Source: Microcaldota archaeon (GTDB lineage Archaea; Micrarchaeota; Micrarchaeia; Micrarchaeales; CABMGC01). Taken from it: a DNA stretch of 38,637 nt. This document shows, one piece after another, positions 6,827 through 16,801 of this stretch. Each line of letters starts with the position of its first letter. The stretch's first letter is position 1. The translations under genes and the position numbers were made by a program. Location: assembly GCA_021802765.1 (NCBI GenBank), contig JAJZRI010000005.1:1-38637 (forward strand), in the 5' to 3' direction. The notes beneath the pieces were generated by a model. That model had not been told where the DNA came from. It was given only the letters and a program-made list of their open reading frames with translations, and searched no databases.

Positions 6827-8044
6827 TTATGGCCCATGAATCCTGTCGGATAAATCGATAAAGAATTTTTCCCCATCTTCGTGGCTTCCTGCCTTTATTA
6901 TGATTATCTCCCCCTCTTTTGCGGATAAGACATCCTTGATGAAATCCGACTCTTTCTCGTGTATCTGGCCTGCAGTGTATATGTTTGCATAGCGCCCAGT
7001 TGCATACATGCCTGCGAGGTGATCTTTATGCTCCGCAGGTATTTTTGCCGCTAGCACCCTGCCGCCTGATGAAATGGTATGCGCTATCGCAATTTCTCCG
7101 GTGTTCTGGAATGCGCCGGTTACGTCGAATATTGTGAATTTGCTCTTTGTCTTGTATGTCCCACCAACCTTGTCAACGGATTGGATCAGTATGCCTATTG
7201 CTCCGAGCAGTGCTATCAGGATGTAATAGGCCTGTATCTGCTGACCAAGTATCAGATATGCGAATATGAAGGTAATGAATGGCGAGAATATGCTCATGTT
7301 GGCAACTACGGTGGCTTTTAGCACTCTTAGGGCTGCCCAGAACATCAGGCCGTTTAGTACATTGTATTCTATTGCAACATAAAGCATTGCTCCCATGGCT
7401 TTTGGCGTAAGTGCGGAAGTCGGAAATCCATTGATGGCAAAAAGCAAAAAGAACACTGCCAAATTTGCGATGCTAAATATTGCCACCGCGCAATCGACAT
7501 CATAGGTGTGCTTCTTGACCATCAGGTTTCCTATGGCTGCAGATACTGCCAGGAAGACCAAAAGCGCCATTATTGTCGGGTTATATCCGGAAAATAGGTT
7601 AAGTGAACCGCCGGTAAAGACTATGAATATGCCTGCGAATCCAATAAGAAGCGCCGCAAGCTGGTACTTGGTTATTCTCTCCCTGAGTATCAGTGGAATG
7701 AAGGCCAACATCAGGAGAGGGAATGTCCTATACACTACGCTTGCTAGCGGCACGCTGACAAACTTCTCAGCATAAGCGAGCCCAAACTCCATTAAGGCAT
7801 AGTTTGTTATGCCCATTAGGCCTATTGTGGCGAACTGGCGGCTGTTGCCGAGGTATTCTTTTAGCTTGCCCCATTTTCCTTTCAATACGACGTATGAAAG
7901 GGCGACTACAGTTGAAACTACGTATGTAAGGAACATGAATTCGAAAAGGTTTGCCCCGGAAGCTGCCTTGAGCATTATTGGCACCAGGGCGCCGAAGATT
8001 ATTGCTAATGCAGTATAGGCGTAAGCTAGCCTTTTTATATCCAT
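6827..8044 (-). CDS. DMT-superfamily (EamA) transporter with a soluble C-terminal domain
   Basis: A 405-residue protein. Residues 1 to about 290 form ten membrane helices in two EamA repeats (for example VPLASVVYRTFPLLMLAFIPLILRERIT in the first and VANMSIFSPFITFIFAYLILGQQI in the second), as in drug/metabolite transporters that export small molecules. Residues about 300-405 form an extra soluble domain not typical of the family (FTIFDVTGAFQNTGEIAIAH, and a Lys/Glu/Asp-rich end). It is divergent from a double Lrp-like regulator with an 82-base shared promoter region. The minus strand has TATTTAAAT about 25 bases before the ATG, implying a leaderless start. Substrate unknown. Confidence 0.85.
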   Translation of the reverse strand: MDIKRLAYAYTALAIIFGALVPIMLKAASGANLFEFMFLTYVVSTVVALSYVVLKGKWGKLKEYLGNSRQFATIGLMGITNYALMEFGLAYAEKFVSVPLASVVYRTFPLLMLAFIPLILRERITKYQLAALLIGFAGIFIVFTGGSLNLFSGYNPTIMALLVFLAVSAAIGNLMVKKHTYDVDCAVAIFSIANLAVFFLLFAINGFPTSALTPKAMGAMLYVAIEYNVLNGLMFWAALRVLKATVVANMSIFSPFITFIFAYLILGQQIQAYYILIALLGAIGILIQSVDKVGGTYKTKSKFTIFDVTGAFQNTGEIAIAHTISSGGRVLAAKIPAEHKDHLAGMYATGRYANIYTAGQIHEKESDFIKDVLSAKEGEIIIIKAGSHEDGEKFFIDLSDRIHGP

Positions 8045-8126
8045 GATGTTGATTGGCAGGCAAGCAATTTAAATATTGAGAAAAATAACATAATATAGAA
8101 CAAAATTTGTTAATTTGGTTGATTGA
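8045..8126. promoter_or_regulatory. Divergent promoter region, transporter and Lrp-like gene
   Basis: Leftward: TATTTAAAT at about 8068-8076, set for a leaderless transporter start. Rightward: ACATAATATAG at about 8088-8098, ahead of ATG 8127. The compact shared region fits control of the transporter by the adjacent regulator. Confidence 0.5.
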
Positions 8127-9185
8127 ATGGGAGTGCAGGATTACAGCTTCGAGAGCGAATTCAATAGCAGGAATAACCTGCTCACCAGGAAGATGATAAG
8201 GCTGCTGTCACAGGATGCACGCATGCCAATATCCAGCATTGCCAATGCGCTCGGGGTGTCAAGGATAAGCGTGAGAAAGAGGCTTGAGAGGATGGAGCAG
8301 GAGTTTGGAATGCGCTACGTTGCGGAGTTGAACGAGGAAGTGCTCGGATTCGCGGCGCAGCATCTTATATCCGTAAAATTTGATAAGAAGCCAGATTATG
8401 AGACGATAGGGAAGATGCTTGAAAAATCCTACATACCTCAGCTGGCATTTACCACAAGGGGAGCGTATGACTTGATAATATATGCGATATCAGGATCGAC
8501 GATGGAATACGCTCATTGGGACCGTAGCATGCAGATACTCCTTGCAGAATATGGTGCGGAGTGGAAGACCTCCGAAGTGGTGCATAAGCACCTCGGATTC
8601 TGTCCGGTGAGACCAGAGCTGCTGGACAGACTGAATATGCCTGAAAAGTATCGTGGGATGTTGAAGATACTTGATAATAATGCCCGAACTTCGTTCAAGG
8701 ATATGTCAACAAAGCTGGGCATGCACTTCAACACTGTTGCGTACAATTTCAACAAGATGGTGGGGAGTGGATATGTTAAGAGATTTACTGTGACAATGGA
8801 AAAACCTAAGGACATAAGCGTATACACCTTCCTTATAAGGTTCAAGCCAGGGGAAGAATTCGAAAAAGCATCTGCTCGGGCAAGGAAGTTTGTTATGATT
8901 GATGATAAGAATCCCCTCATAAATAGAGTGCTGCTGAGCGCAAATCTAATAGGAAACTATGACTTGCTCCTCGTCAATGCTTTTGACGATGTAGAAGCTG
9001 CATTGAAGAAGTTCCTTGCTCCTTACAAAAAGACGTATGAGTCGCAGGGAGTAAAGGTTATAGGCGGCGAAGTGGACAAAGTAATACTTGGAAGGCTACC
9101 GGTGCGCAGCGTTGATACAACAAAAGAATATGACACGATAACCTGGGATCCAAATTTTGAGAATAAGGCACCTGTAAATCAGTAA
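8127..9185 (+). CDS. Lrp/AsnC-like transcription regulator with two winged-helix units
   Basis: A 352-residue protein with two tandem halves. Half 1 has an HTH (KMIRLLSQDARMPISSIA / LGVSRISVRKRLERMEQ) followed by a beta-rich region (FAAQHLISVKF). Half 2 has a second HTH (MLKILDNNARTSFKDMSTKLG / HFNTVAYNFNKMVGSGYVKRFTVT) and a RAM-like ligand-binding region (VYTFLIRFKPG, LIGNYDLLLVNAFDD). Lrp/AsnC proteins are usually about 150 residues, so this is a fused duplicate. The divergent transporter is the obvious candidate target. Effector unknown. Confidence 0.8.
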   Translation: MGVQDYSFESEFNSRNNLLTRKMIRLLSQDARMPISSIANALGVSRISVRKRLERMEQEFGMRYVAELNEEVLGFAAQHLISVKFDKKPDYETIGKMLEKSYIPQLAFTTRGAYDLIIYAISGSTMEYAHWDRSMQILLAEYGAEWKTSEVVHKHLGFCPVRPELLDRLNMPEKYRGMLKILDNNARTSFKDMSTKLGMHFNTVAYNFNKMVGSGYVKRFTVTMEKPKDISVYTFLIRFKPGEEFEKASARARKFVMIDDKNPLINRVLLSANLIGNYDLLLVNAFDDVEAALKKFLAPYKKTYESQGVKVIGGEVDKVILGRLPVRSVDTTKEYDTITWDPNFENKAPVNQ

Positions 9186-9322
9186 CACGAGTTATAGGAT
9201 AAATCAATTAAGCATGGCAGGGATTGCCATAATCAGCATGGACAAATTTGACAAGTAGTACATTGATTTTGAGTAAAAGTAAAAGCAATATATATGAAAA
9301 AGACCACTAACATATTGGTAGT

Positions 9323-9895
9323 ATGGGTTATCTAAGGCCGCTTAATAGTAAGAATCCTTCAGAAGCGTTTACACTGATGGTCGAACTAACATTGCAGCAG
9401 AGTAAGGAAGCTAGAAAGACATTTGCAGAGAAGATAGAAAGGGCAAATGGAGGAATTCCTACAGAGATTTCAATAATATTGGAAAGCGATGATGCAGAGT
9501 TGAGGGGAAGGGCGGTAAAGTATCTAAAAGATATGAGAGAATCTAGGACCTGGGACACGAAAAAGGATATTTTGGAGTTTTTAAGACGAAACTATCCTGA
9601 GGAAATGGAGATAGCAAAGTCGAAAATCACACATGAAGTTGGGTCAATTACTAGGGTGGAGCTTGCTTTGAGGAAAGGCGATGAAGGCAGTGACGAAAGG
9701 GTGAAATTGGCAGGAGTGATAGAAGACAGGAATAGTGGTATTCCCACACCAATTTCAATAGCCCTGTGCAGCGAAGATTTTATACTAAGAAACATTGTTG
9801 CTGATGAGCTGCAAGCTAAAAGAAAGGCGAATGCAGTGGGAGCACTGCTCAAGGAAGTTATGTCGCTTGTGAGACACTCGCATTCTGTTGAATAG
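9323..9895 (+). CDS. Hypothetical protein with a duplicated ~60-residue helical domain
   Basis: A 190-residue soluble protein of no recognised family. It contains an internal repeat: residues about 12-72 and 104-167 align, most clearly GGIPTEISIILESDDAELRG against SGIPTPISIALCSEDFILRN. Each unit looks helical and begins with a VELxLxxxxxxR segment. A TATA-like AATATATATG at about 9287-9296 lies some 30 bases before the ATG. It stands alone between the Lrp-like gene and tRNA-Gln. The repeat and strong promoter argue for a real gene. Confidence 0.7.
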   Translation: MGYLRPLNSKNPSEAFTLMVELTLQQSKEARKTFAEKIERANGGIPTEISIILESDDAELRGRAVKYLKDMRESRTWDTKKDILEFLRRNYPEEMEIAKSKITHEVGSITRVELALRKGDEGSDERVKLAGVIEDRNSGIPTPISIALCSEDFILRNIVADELQAKRKANAVGALLKEVMSLVRHSHSVE

Positions 9896-9922
9896 AAACA
9901 GTATCCGTACTCTAGAGCATAA

Positions 9923-9995
9923 TAGTCCCAGCCAGATTCGAACTGGCGTACGCGGGTCCAAAGCCCGCGGTCCTTGGCCGCTAGACGATGGGACT
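9923..9995 (-). tRNA. tRNA-Gln (TTG)
   Basis: Cloverleaf on the minus strand: acceptor AGTCCCA/TGGGACT, D stem GTCT/GGAC, anticodon stem GCGGG/CCCGC with loop CTTTGGA (anticodon TTG), T arm GCCAG-TTCGAAT-CTGGC, A73. 73 bases, no intron, CCA not encoded. A TATA-like TTATTTATAGG lies upstream at about 10020-10030. Confidence 0.95.
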
Positions 9996-10006
9996 ATGAT
10001 TTCGTT

Positions 10007-10129
10007 TTAGTAGTAATTCCTATAAATAACGTAGCATGAACCTTGGCGCGCATATCTGGGCTTCTGGTGTCCTTTTTTATTGTAAGTAACTGTAGCCTTG
10101 CCCGGCCTGCAAGGTCCGGACTGGGCCAT
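10007..10129 (-). CDS. Possible 40-residue basic protein after uvrC
   Basis: An ORF 19 bases downstream of the uvrC stop on the same strand. The product is basic and aromatic-rich (CRPGKATVTYNKKGHQKPRY, ending CYVIYRNYY), which is unlike random sequence. Codon choice resembles the neighbouring genes. No strong ribosome-binding site is visible, and the 3' end overlaps the promoter of tRNA-Gln. No family is recognised. Confidence 0.4.
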   Translation of the reverse strand: MAQSGPCRPGKATVTYNKKGHQKPRYARQGSCYVIYRNYY

Positions 10130-10148
10130 ATCTTAGCGTGTTTTGGAT

Positions 10149-11753
10149 CTATTCATTGAACTCGCTGCGCATCTTCATCTGCCTGCGCTTCTTGTTGTAG
10201 GTTATGGCGAAATTGTGAGTTGCGTCCCTTATCCTTCGTAACAGAAGCATCATCTTGCTGTTGTTGTCAAATCTCCTTGGCATCGCTTCATCCGGTAGGT
10301 ATATCTCTTCAAACTTCTTGGCAAGGCCTATTACAGGAATCGTAAGGCCTAGCGAATCAAGAGAGTCTTTTGCGGATTTGAGCTGCTCTGCGCCTCCGTC
10401 TATTAGTATCAGGTCAGGCATCTTTGCCTTCTCCTCAAGGAGCCGCTTGTATCTGCGATATATTACCTCGCGCATGCTTGCAAAGTCATTGGCCTTCTTC
10501 ACTGTCTTCATTTTGAATTTCCTATAACCGCTCTTGTCAGGTTTCGCGTCAACAAAGCGCACCATTCCGGAAACTATGTGCTCGTTTCCTATGTTTGATA
10601 TGTCAAATGACTCTATCACGAGCGGCAGGCTTGGAAGATTGAGGGCCTCCTGAAGATCCGTGAGCGCACTATCGTGCTCCATGTTCACCTCTATGTTCTT
10701 GGTGGCGAGATCCACAAGCGCCCGCTTGTCTCCTTTGAGCGGTACTATGAGGCTTACCTGCGCGCCCCTTGACTTTGAAAGGAATTCTTCAAGTGCAGTC
10801 TTTTCAGCTTCGTCAGTCCAGCACTGGTGGCTAAGTATTATCTCGCGCGGAATCGGATTGGAAGAGTAGAAAGCCCTGAGGAACTCTCTTTCGAAGTTTT
10901 CCTGATTATCAATCTCGAAGTCTTTCTTGCCTAAAAGCACACCGCGCCGCACGCCCATCTGCGCGACTATTACGCGCTCGCCTGTTTTCTTGAACGCAAT
11001 TATGTCCTGGTCGAAATCCCTTTCGTGGTCGACTATCTGCTTTGTGGCTAGAAGGTTTATGCTGCTTAGCTGGTTTCTAAATTCAAGTGCCCGCTCATAT
11101 CTCCCTTCCTTTGACGCCTGTGTCATGCGTTCTGTGAGCATCTTTACCGTACGCTCGCTGCCGCCCTTGAGGAATGCCCTTGCATTATCTACTTGCTCAC
11201 CATACTCATCCTCTGCCACCTTTCCGATGCATGGGGCGGTGCAGATGCCTATGTGATAATTGAGGCAGGCCCGGTTTGGAAGCGTCCTGCACGTCCTTAT
11301 CTTGAAGACGCTGACTATTAGCCGCTGGAGTTCCCTTCGCCTCATCGCATCGGTGTAGGGCCCGAAGGACTCGAGGGACGGACTGGTCTTTCTCGACGCG
11401 AGGATCCTTGGGAATTTATCCTTTGTAAAGGAGATGTATGCAAATGTCTTTGAATCCTTTAGGTTGATGTTGTATCTTGGAGAATGCTGCTTTATCATTT
11501 TGTTCTCAAGAAGTAGGGCCTCGACCTCGCTGCGCACGACTATCCAGTCTATCTTCCTTGTCTTTGATACAAGCAGCCTTGTCTTTATTGCGAGTCTGTC
11601 CTGATTTGAGAAATAGTTTCCGACCCTGTTGCGCAGGTTCTTCGCCTTGCCGCAGTAGATGATCACGTCTTTATCGTCCTTGAAAAGGTAGACTCCGGGG
11701 TTTGTTGGAATATGTTTGGCGCAGAAATCCGCGGTTTTTTTTATCTCCATCAT
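10149..11753 (-). CDS. uvrC: UvrC, excinuclease nuclease subunit, without C-terminal HhH domain
   Basis: Makes the two incisions flanking a lesion marked by UvrA and UvrB. The order is: GIY-YIG nuclease (residues about 15-48, PGVYLFKDD then IIYCGKAKNLRNRV), UVR motif (SKEGRYERALEFRNQLSS), then the RNase H-like nuclease with IESFDISN, PDLILIDGGAEQLK and the His of THNFAITYNKKRR. The protein stops about 15 residues after that His, at 534 residues, whereas bacterial UvrC is near 600 and continues into a tandem helix-hairpin-helix domain. No HhH is visible downstream in the frame I followed on. It overlaps uvrA by four bases. Confidence 0.95.
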   Translation of the reverse strand: MMEIKKTADFCAKHIPTNPGVYLFKDDKDVIIYCGKAKNLRNRVGNYFSNQDRLAIKTRLLVSKTRKIDWIVVRSEVEALLLENKMIKQHSPRYNINLKDSKTFAYISFTKDKFPRILASRKTSPSLESFGPYTDAMRRRELQRLIVSVFKIRTCRTLPNRACLNYHIGICTAPCIGKVAEDEYGEQVDNARAFLKGGSERTVKMLTERMTQASKEGRYERALEFRNQLSSINLLATKQIVDHERDFDQDIIAFKKTGERVIVAQMGVRRGVLLGKKDFEIDNQENFEREFLRAFYSSNPIPREIILSHQCWTDEAEKTALEEFLSKSRGAQVSLIVPLKGDKRALVDLATKNIEVNMEHDSALTDLQEALNLPSLPLVIESFDISNIGNEHIVSGMVRFVDAKPDKSGYRKFKMKTVKKANDFASMREVIYRRYKRLLEEKAKMPDLILIDGGAEQLKSAKDSLDSLGLTIPVIGLAKKFEEIYLPDEAMPRRFDNNSKMMLLLRRIRDATHNFAITYNKKRRQMKMRSEFNE

Positions 11754-14614
11754 GCTTTTTGCGCCTCGAGGGTTGGTTTTAGGAACTGGCCGGTGTATGA
11801 CTCCTTTACCTTGGTTATCTCTTCTGGCGTGCCTATTGCAACAACCTTTCCTCCAGCCGTTCCTCCTTCTGGACCTAGGTCTATTATGTAATCGCAGCTT
11901 TTTACAACATCAAGGTTGTGCTCTATCACAAATACGCTGTTTCCCTTTGCAACCAGCTCATTGAGAACGCCTATGAGCTTTTTTGTGTCATCGAAATGAA
12001 GGCCCGTAGTAGGTTCATCAAGCATATATACCACATGCCCCTGCTTGTATTTGCTTAGTTCCCTTGAGATCTTGACTCTTTGGCTCTCGCCGCCTGAAAG
12101 GGTAGTTGCGCTCTGCCCGAGCTTTACATATCCGAGCCCGACCTCCACAAGAGTCTTGATCTTCCTTGCAATTGGAGGTATGTTCTGGAAGAACTCGTAC
12201 GCTTCTTCTATCTCCATGTTTAGGACTTCGGAGATGTTTTTGCCTTTGTAGAGTATTCTGAGAGTCTCCTTGTTGTACCTCTTGCCGTGGCACTCGCTGC
12301 ACTCGACATATACGTCTGGCAAGAAGTTCATCTCTATCTTTAGGACCCCGTCCCCCTCGCAGGTCTCGCAACGACCCCCTTTCACGTTGAATGAGAACCT
12401 TCCTTCCTTGAATCCCTTGACCTGGGCATCCCTTGTCGATGCGAAGAGCTTTCTTATCTCGTCGAATACCTTTGTGTACGTGGCTGGATTGCTCCTTGGG
12501 GTCTTGCCTATCGGATCCTGACCTATCGTTATCACATTCTCCACCCATTTAGGTACAAAGAAGTACAGGTGCTCGCCTATGTGGTCGGCCTGCTCCCCGA
12601 ATCTTTTTTTGAGAAGAGGCATTATTGTCTGGTTCATAAGGGTGCTTTTGCCGGAACCTGACACTCCAGTTATGCCGCATAGAACCCCAAGCGGCAGCCT
12701 TGCATTTATCTCCTTGAGATTATTCTCTTTTGCGCCCTTTATTTCCATGTAGTCTATGGGCTTCCTCCTGGTCTTTGGCGTGTCTATCTTAAGGTCTCCG
12801 GATAGATAACGCCCAGTAAGGCTATTCTTGCTCAGCATTATCTCTTTTGGCGTGCCTTGCGCGGATATGTGGCCGCCATGAACCCCTGCTCCTGGGCCCA
12901 TGTCTATTACATAATCAGCAGCAAGTATAGTATCCAGGTCATGCTCCACGACTATCAAGGTATTTCCTATGTCCCGCAGACCCTGCAAGGTACGTATCAG
13001 CTTTTCATTGTCCCTTTGGTGAAGGCCTATGCTTGGCTCGTCGAGGATGTATAGCACGCCCATTAGGTTGCTTCCTATCTGCGTCGCGAGCCTGATCCTC
13101 TGCGCTTCGCCTCCGGATATGGTCTTTGCACTCCTTGAGAGGGACAGATATCCGAGCCCGACATTCTTGAGGAAGCCGAGCCTTTCGTTTATCTCCTTGA
13201 GCACCTGCTTTGCAATGGCAAGCTCCTTCTCTGGGAGCTTTGATGGGAGATTACCAAAGAAGTCAACTGACTGGTCTATGCTAAGGTCTGTGGCGTCTAT
13301 TATGCTCTTTCCCTCAATCTTGACTGCAAGCACTACAGGCTGGAGCTTTTTGCCCATGCACGTCTTGCAGAGCTCGCCAGTCATGAACTTCTCTATCTCC
13401 TCTTTTCTCCATTCACTCTTCGTCTCCCTGTAAAGCCGCATTGTCTGTGGTATTACGCCTTCAAAGCCCCCGTTGTCTCGGCCGTGAAACAACCTTGCCT
13501 TTTCGGGCTGCGGCTCCTTATCCCCGTAAAGCAGAACGTCGAGCTGCTTCTTTGTGAGCTTCTCTATTGGAGTCCATATATCAAATCCATGCCTCTTCCC
13601 CGCCTCGGCTATCTGCTGCGCCCTCCAGGCGAGGTCGAACTTGCCATATATCTCGATGGCTCCATCCATTACGCTCTTTGACCTGTCAGGTATCAGAAGA
13701 TCAGTTGATATCTCCGTTATCTCCCCGAGGCCATGGCATGCAGGACATGCGCCGAACGGGCTGTTGAATGAGAACATCCTTGGCTCGAGGCTTTCGAATA
13801 CGATTTCCGGATGGTTGGGACATGCCCCGAAGGTGCTGTACGAGGTCTCGTCTGCAAACCTGTCAAGCTCCTTCTTCTTGTCTTTTGCCTGGCGGCTGCT
13901 TATTACTATCATCTTTCCCTTGCCCACAAGCAGGGACTGCTCGACTGCCTCTGAGATCCTTGAGCGTTCCTCGTCGCCGACCTTTATTGTGTCTATGACC
14001 GCCTCTATCCAGTGCTTCTCATATCTTGCAAGCTTTGCCTCCTGCTTTACGGTATCTGAAGAATAGATCCTCTGGTCGATTCGTATCTTTGAGAAACCCT
14101 GCTTTCTTAGATCGTCTATTATCTGGTCGTGGGTTCCTTTCTGGCCCCTTATTATCGGCGCCAGGAAGACTAGCGTCTGGTCCTTTGACGCAAGGATGAG
14201 GCTTGTTATGTTCTCTGCGCTCTGAGGCTTTATCGAGCTGTTGCATTTGGGACAGTGGTGGGTGCCGATCCGCGCATAGAGTAGCCTTAGATAATCGTAA
14301 ATCTCCGTGACTGTCCCTACGGTGGACCTTGGATTCTTGTTGGTTGTCTTCTGCTCTATGCTTATTGCTGGGGAAAGCCCGTCTATGCTGTCTACGTCAG
14401 GTTTATTCATGAGCCCTATAAACTGCCTTGCATATGCGGATAGGCTCTCCACATACCTCCTCTGCCCCTCCGCATATATGGTGTCAAAGGCAAGGGTGGA
14501 CTTTCCTGACCCGGAAAGGCCGGTTATGACTATAAGCTTGTTCCTTGGAAGTTCAACGTCTATATTTTTGAGGTTGTGCTCCCTCGCCCCCTTTACAATG
14601 ATATTGTCTCTCAT
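11750..14614 (-). CDS. uvrA: UvrA, excinuclease ATPase and damage sensor
   Basis: Dimeric ABC-type ATPase that finds DNA damage and loads UvrB. Both ATPase halves are complete: Walker [10 protein letters not shown] and GVSGSGKST, signatures [12 protein letters not shown] and [15 protein letters not shown], Walker [11 protein letters not shown] and [10 protein letters not shown]. The first zinc module has CPNH instead of CxxC before [14 protein letters not shown], so one ligand would be His. The second (CETCEGDG to CSECHGK) is standard. 954 residues, normal length. Overlaps uvrB upstream and uvrC downstream by four bases (ATGA), a translationally coupled operon. UvrABC is bacterial in origin, so archaeal copies reflect old transfer. 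Confidence 0.97.
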   Translation of the reverse strand: MRDNIIVKGAREHNLKNIDVELPRNKLIVITGLSGSGKSTLAFDTIYAEGQRRYVESLSAYARQFIGLMNKPDVDSIDGLSPAISIEQKTTNKNPRSTVGTVTEIYDYLRLLYARIGTHHCPKCNSSIKPQSAENITSLILASKDQTLVFLAPIIRGQKGTHDQIIDDLRKQGFSKIRIDQRIYSSDTVKQEAKLARYEKHWIEAVIDTIKVGDEERSRISEAVEQSLLVGKGKMIVISSRQAKDKKKELDRFADETSYSTFGACPNHPEIVFESLEPRMFSFNSPFGACPACHGLGEITEISTDLLIPDRSKSVMDGAIEIYGKFDLAWRAQQIAEAGKRHGFDIWTPIEKLTKKQLDVLLYGDKEPQPEKARLFHGRDNGGFEGVIPQTMRLYRETKSEWRKEEIEKFMTGELCKTCMGKKLQPVVLAVKIEGKSIIDATDLSIDQSVDFFGNLPSKLPEKELAIAKQVLKEINERLGFLKNVGLGYLSLSRSAKTISGGEAQRIRLATQIGSNLMGVLYILDEPSIGLHQRDNEKLIRTLQGLRDIGNTLIVVEHDLDTILAADYVIDMGPGAGVHGGHISAQGTPKEIMLSKNSLTGRYLSGDLKIDTPKTRRKPIDYMEIKGAKENNLKEINARLPLGVLCGITGVSGSGKSTLMNQTIMPLLKKRFGEQADHIGEHLYFFVPKWVENVITIGQDPIGKTPRSNPATYTKVFDEIRKLFASTRDAQVKGFKEGRFSFNVKGGRCETCEGDGVLKIEMNFLPDVYVECSECHGKRYNKETLRILYKGKNISEVLNMEIEEAYEFFQNIPPIARKIKTLVEVGLGYVKLGQSATTLSGGESQRVKISRELSKYKQGHVVYMLDEPTTGLHFDDTKKLIGVLNELVAKGNSVFVIEHNLDVVKSCDYIIDLGPEGGTAGGKVVAIGTPEEITKVKESYTGQFLKPTLEAQKA

Positions 14615-16545
14615 TTTACCAGCCTGCCTGCCTGTTTTTTCATATCTTCTATCCTGTCGCGCATCGCTATGGCTTTCTCGAACTCCAGGTTCTCTGCAAA
14701 GACCTTCATCTGTGCGTCCATCTTTGCCAATTCTTTTTGTATGTCTGATTTTCCAAGATGCTTAATCCCCTTCATTTCACCCTTCTTCGCCTCTATCTTC
14801 TTGACTATGGTCTTTGGGGTTATGTTGTACTTTTTGTTGTACTTCATCTGTGCGAGCCTTCTTTGCTGCGTTATACGGATCGCCTCCTTCATCGAATCCG
14901 TCATTACGTCGGCAAAAAGCACCACGCGGCCTTCGACATTCCTTGCGGCCCTGCCTATTGTCTGTATCAGGCTCCTTGCATCCCGCAGGAATCCTTCCTT
15001 ATCCGCATCGAGTATGAATATTGTGCCGACCTCAGGTATGTCTAAGCCTTCGCGCAGTAGGTTTATTCCCACAAGTATGTCGAACTCCTTTGCACGCAGC
15101 TGCCGTATTAGCTCTATCCTCTCCAGGCTCTCTATTTCGCTATGAAGGTACCTGACCTTGAAGCCCTCCTTTGCGAGATAGTCGGTGAGATCCTCTGCTG
15201 ACCTCTTAGTGAGCGTTGTTATCAGCACCCGGTTGTTCATGGCTATTGTGGCCTTCGACTGCTCCATAAGATATTTCATCTGCCCTTCCATCTTCCTTAC
15301 CTCTACAATCGGGTCGAGCAGGCCCGTGGGTCTTGTTATAAGGTCCACCTTCCTGCCGCTTTTGCCAAGTTCGTACTGGGCAGGAGTTGCGGATACAAAG
15401 AGTGTAGTTCCCATCTTTGCCTCGAACTCCTCGAACTTTAGCGGCCGGTTGTCAAAGGCGCTTGGGAGCCTAAATCCAAAATCGACCAGGTTTTTCTTGC
15501 GCATGAAGTCACCATTGTACATCGCCCTTGCCTGAGGTATCGTCTGGTGGCTTTCATCTATTATCATGAGAAAATCCTTTGGAAAGTAGTCTATGAGGAC
15601 ATGTGGCGGCTGGCCCGGAGATCTTCCGTCGAAATGACGGCTATAGTTCTCTATCCCGCTGGTATAGCCCATCTCCTTTATCATTTCCAGATCGTATTTG
15701 ACCCTTCTTTCAAGCCTCTGCGCCTCTAGCGCGCCTAGCCTTGGCAACTGCTGCGCAAGTTCCTCTCTTATGGATCCCATAGCCGCCTGCTGCTTTTCAG
15801 GCGGAATGACGAACTGCCTTGCAGGATATATGATTATGTCGTCTATCTTCACCACCATGTCTCCTGTGACCGAGTCAATCTCTTTTATGCTGCCTATCTT
15901 ATCGCCTTCGAGCTCTATCCGGATTATGCTGCTCTCGTATGCAGGTATGACATCTATGGTATCGCCGCGAACCCTGAATTTCCCAGGTTCAAGGTTCTGG
16001 TCATTGCGCTGGTACTGTATCTCGACAAGGGAGGAGAGCAGTCCCTTTCGCGATATGACAGCACTCTTGCTAAGATGCACAGACATTTTCATGAAATCGT
16101 CAGGATTTCCGATGCCATATATGCAGCTGATACTTGCAACGACTATAGTATCTTTCCTGCTTAGAAGGCTCGATACCGCATGCAGCCTCATCTTCTCTAT
16201 CTGCTCGTTTACCGAGGAGTCCTTCTCTATGTAAGTGTCTGTAGTTGGAATGTATGACTCTGGTTGATAGTAGTCATAATATGAGACAAAGTACTCGACC
16301 CTATTTTCAGGGAAGAATTCGCTTAATTCAGTATAGAGTTGGGCTGCAAGAGTCTTGTTGTGAGCTATTATCAGGGTAGGCTTTTGCAGCTTTTGTATAA
16401 CGTTTGCCATGACGAACGTTTTGCCGCTCCCGGTTATGCCTAGAAGAGTCTCCTTCTGGAACTGTGAGAATCCGGATACGATCTCGCTTATCGCCTGCTC
16501 CTGCCCTGGCGAGGTCTTGTAGTTGGATTTAAGCGCAAATTTCAT
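14611..16545 (-). CDS. uvrB: UvrB, excinuclease helicase-like subunit
   Basis: Receives the lesion from UvrA, verifies it and recruits UvrC. Visible are Walker [15 protein letters not shown], the beta-hairpin region [20 protein letters not shown] that clamps one strand, DESHQTIPQ (Walker B), helicase motifs V and VI ([24 protein letters not shown]) and the C-terminal UVR motif ([19 protein letters not shown]). 644 residues is typical. First gene of uvrBAC. TATA-like GATATAAAAGC on the minus strand near 16577-16588 lies upstream of the ATG. Confidence 0.97.
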   Translation of the reverse strand: MKFALKSNYKTSPGQEQAISEIVSGFSQFQKETLLGITGSGKTFVMANVIQKLQKPTLIIAHNKTLAAQLYTELSEFFPENRVEYFVSYYDYYQPESYIPTTDTYIEKDSSVNEQIEKMRLHAVSSLLSRKDTIVVASISCIYGIGNPDDFMKMSVHLSKSAVISRKGLLSSLVEIQYQRNDQNLEPGKFRVRGDTIDVIPAYESSIIRIELEGDKIGSIKEIDSVTGDMVVKIDDIIIYPARQFVIPPEKQQAAMGSIREELAQQLPRLGALEAQRLERRVKYDLEMIKEMGYTSGIENYSRHFDGRSPGQPPHVLIDYFPKDFLMIIDESHQTIPQARAMYNGDFMRKKNLVDFGFRLPSAFDNRPLKFEEFEAKMGTTLFVSATPAQYELGKSGRKVDLITRPTGLLDPIVEVRKMEGQMKYLMEQSKATIAMNNRVLITTLTKRSAEDLTDYLAKEGFKVRYLHSEIESLERIELIRQLRAKEFDILVGINLLREGLDIPEVGTIFILDADKEGFLRDARSLIQTIGRAARNVEGRVVLFADVMTDSMKEAIRITQQRRLAQMKYNKKYNITPKTIVKKIEAKKGEMKGIKHLGKSDIQKELAKMDAQMKVFAENLEFEKAIAMRDRIEDMKKQAGRLVK

Positions 16546-16801
16546 TGACCATCATCGTTTTTCTCTATCTGTCTTTCAAAGCTTTTATATCCCTACTCAA
16601 CCTTCGCATAGAGCCTACCAGTGCAGCACGCAGTGGAATGCCACTTAGGCATTGCGGGATTCCTGGCAGATTTAAAGGTGTTAAATTGTATTTTTGATTT
16701 GCGATCAAAACTGCTTAAAGTAGTTCATCTTTGGGAATCGCTACAAAAACAATATATAAATACTTATCCAATGTAAGTCATAAAACCGAATCGTTGATCA
16801 A
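16546..16801. promoter_or_regulatory. Divergent intergenic region between uvrB and a basic protein, with inverted repeats
   Basis: Leftward TATA-like box at about 16577-16588 for uvrBAC; rightward AATATATAAATAC at about 16750-16762 for the next gene. Between them are two inverted repeats: AATGCC-ACTTA-GGCATT (16637-16653), flanked by GGAAT/ATTCC, and TTTTGAT-TTGCG-ATCAAAA (16692-16710). They could be operators or RNA hairpins. No gene is seen in this stretch. Confidence 0.4.

Noticed and set aside
9214-9230. Perfect hairpin ATGGCA-GGGAT-TGCCAT downstream of the Lrp-like gene
   Set aside because: Archaea rarely use such hairpins as terminators, there is no T-run after it, and a six-base stem is expected by chance at this length.
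11750-14614. CPNH in the first UvrA zinc module as a lost zinc site
   Set aside because: His can replace Cys as a zinc ligand and this variant occurs in other UvrA proteins, so function is probably kept.
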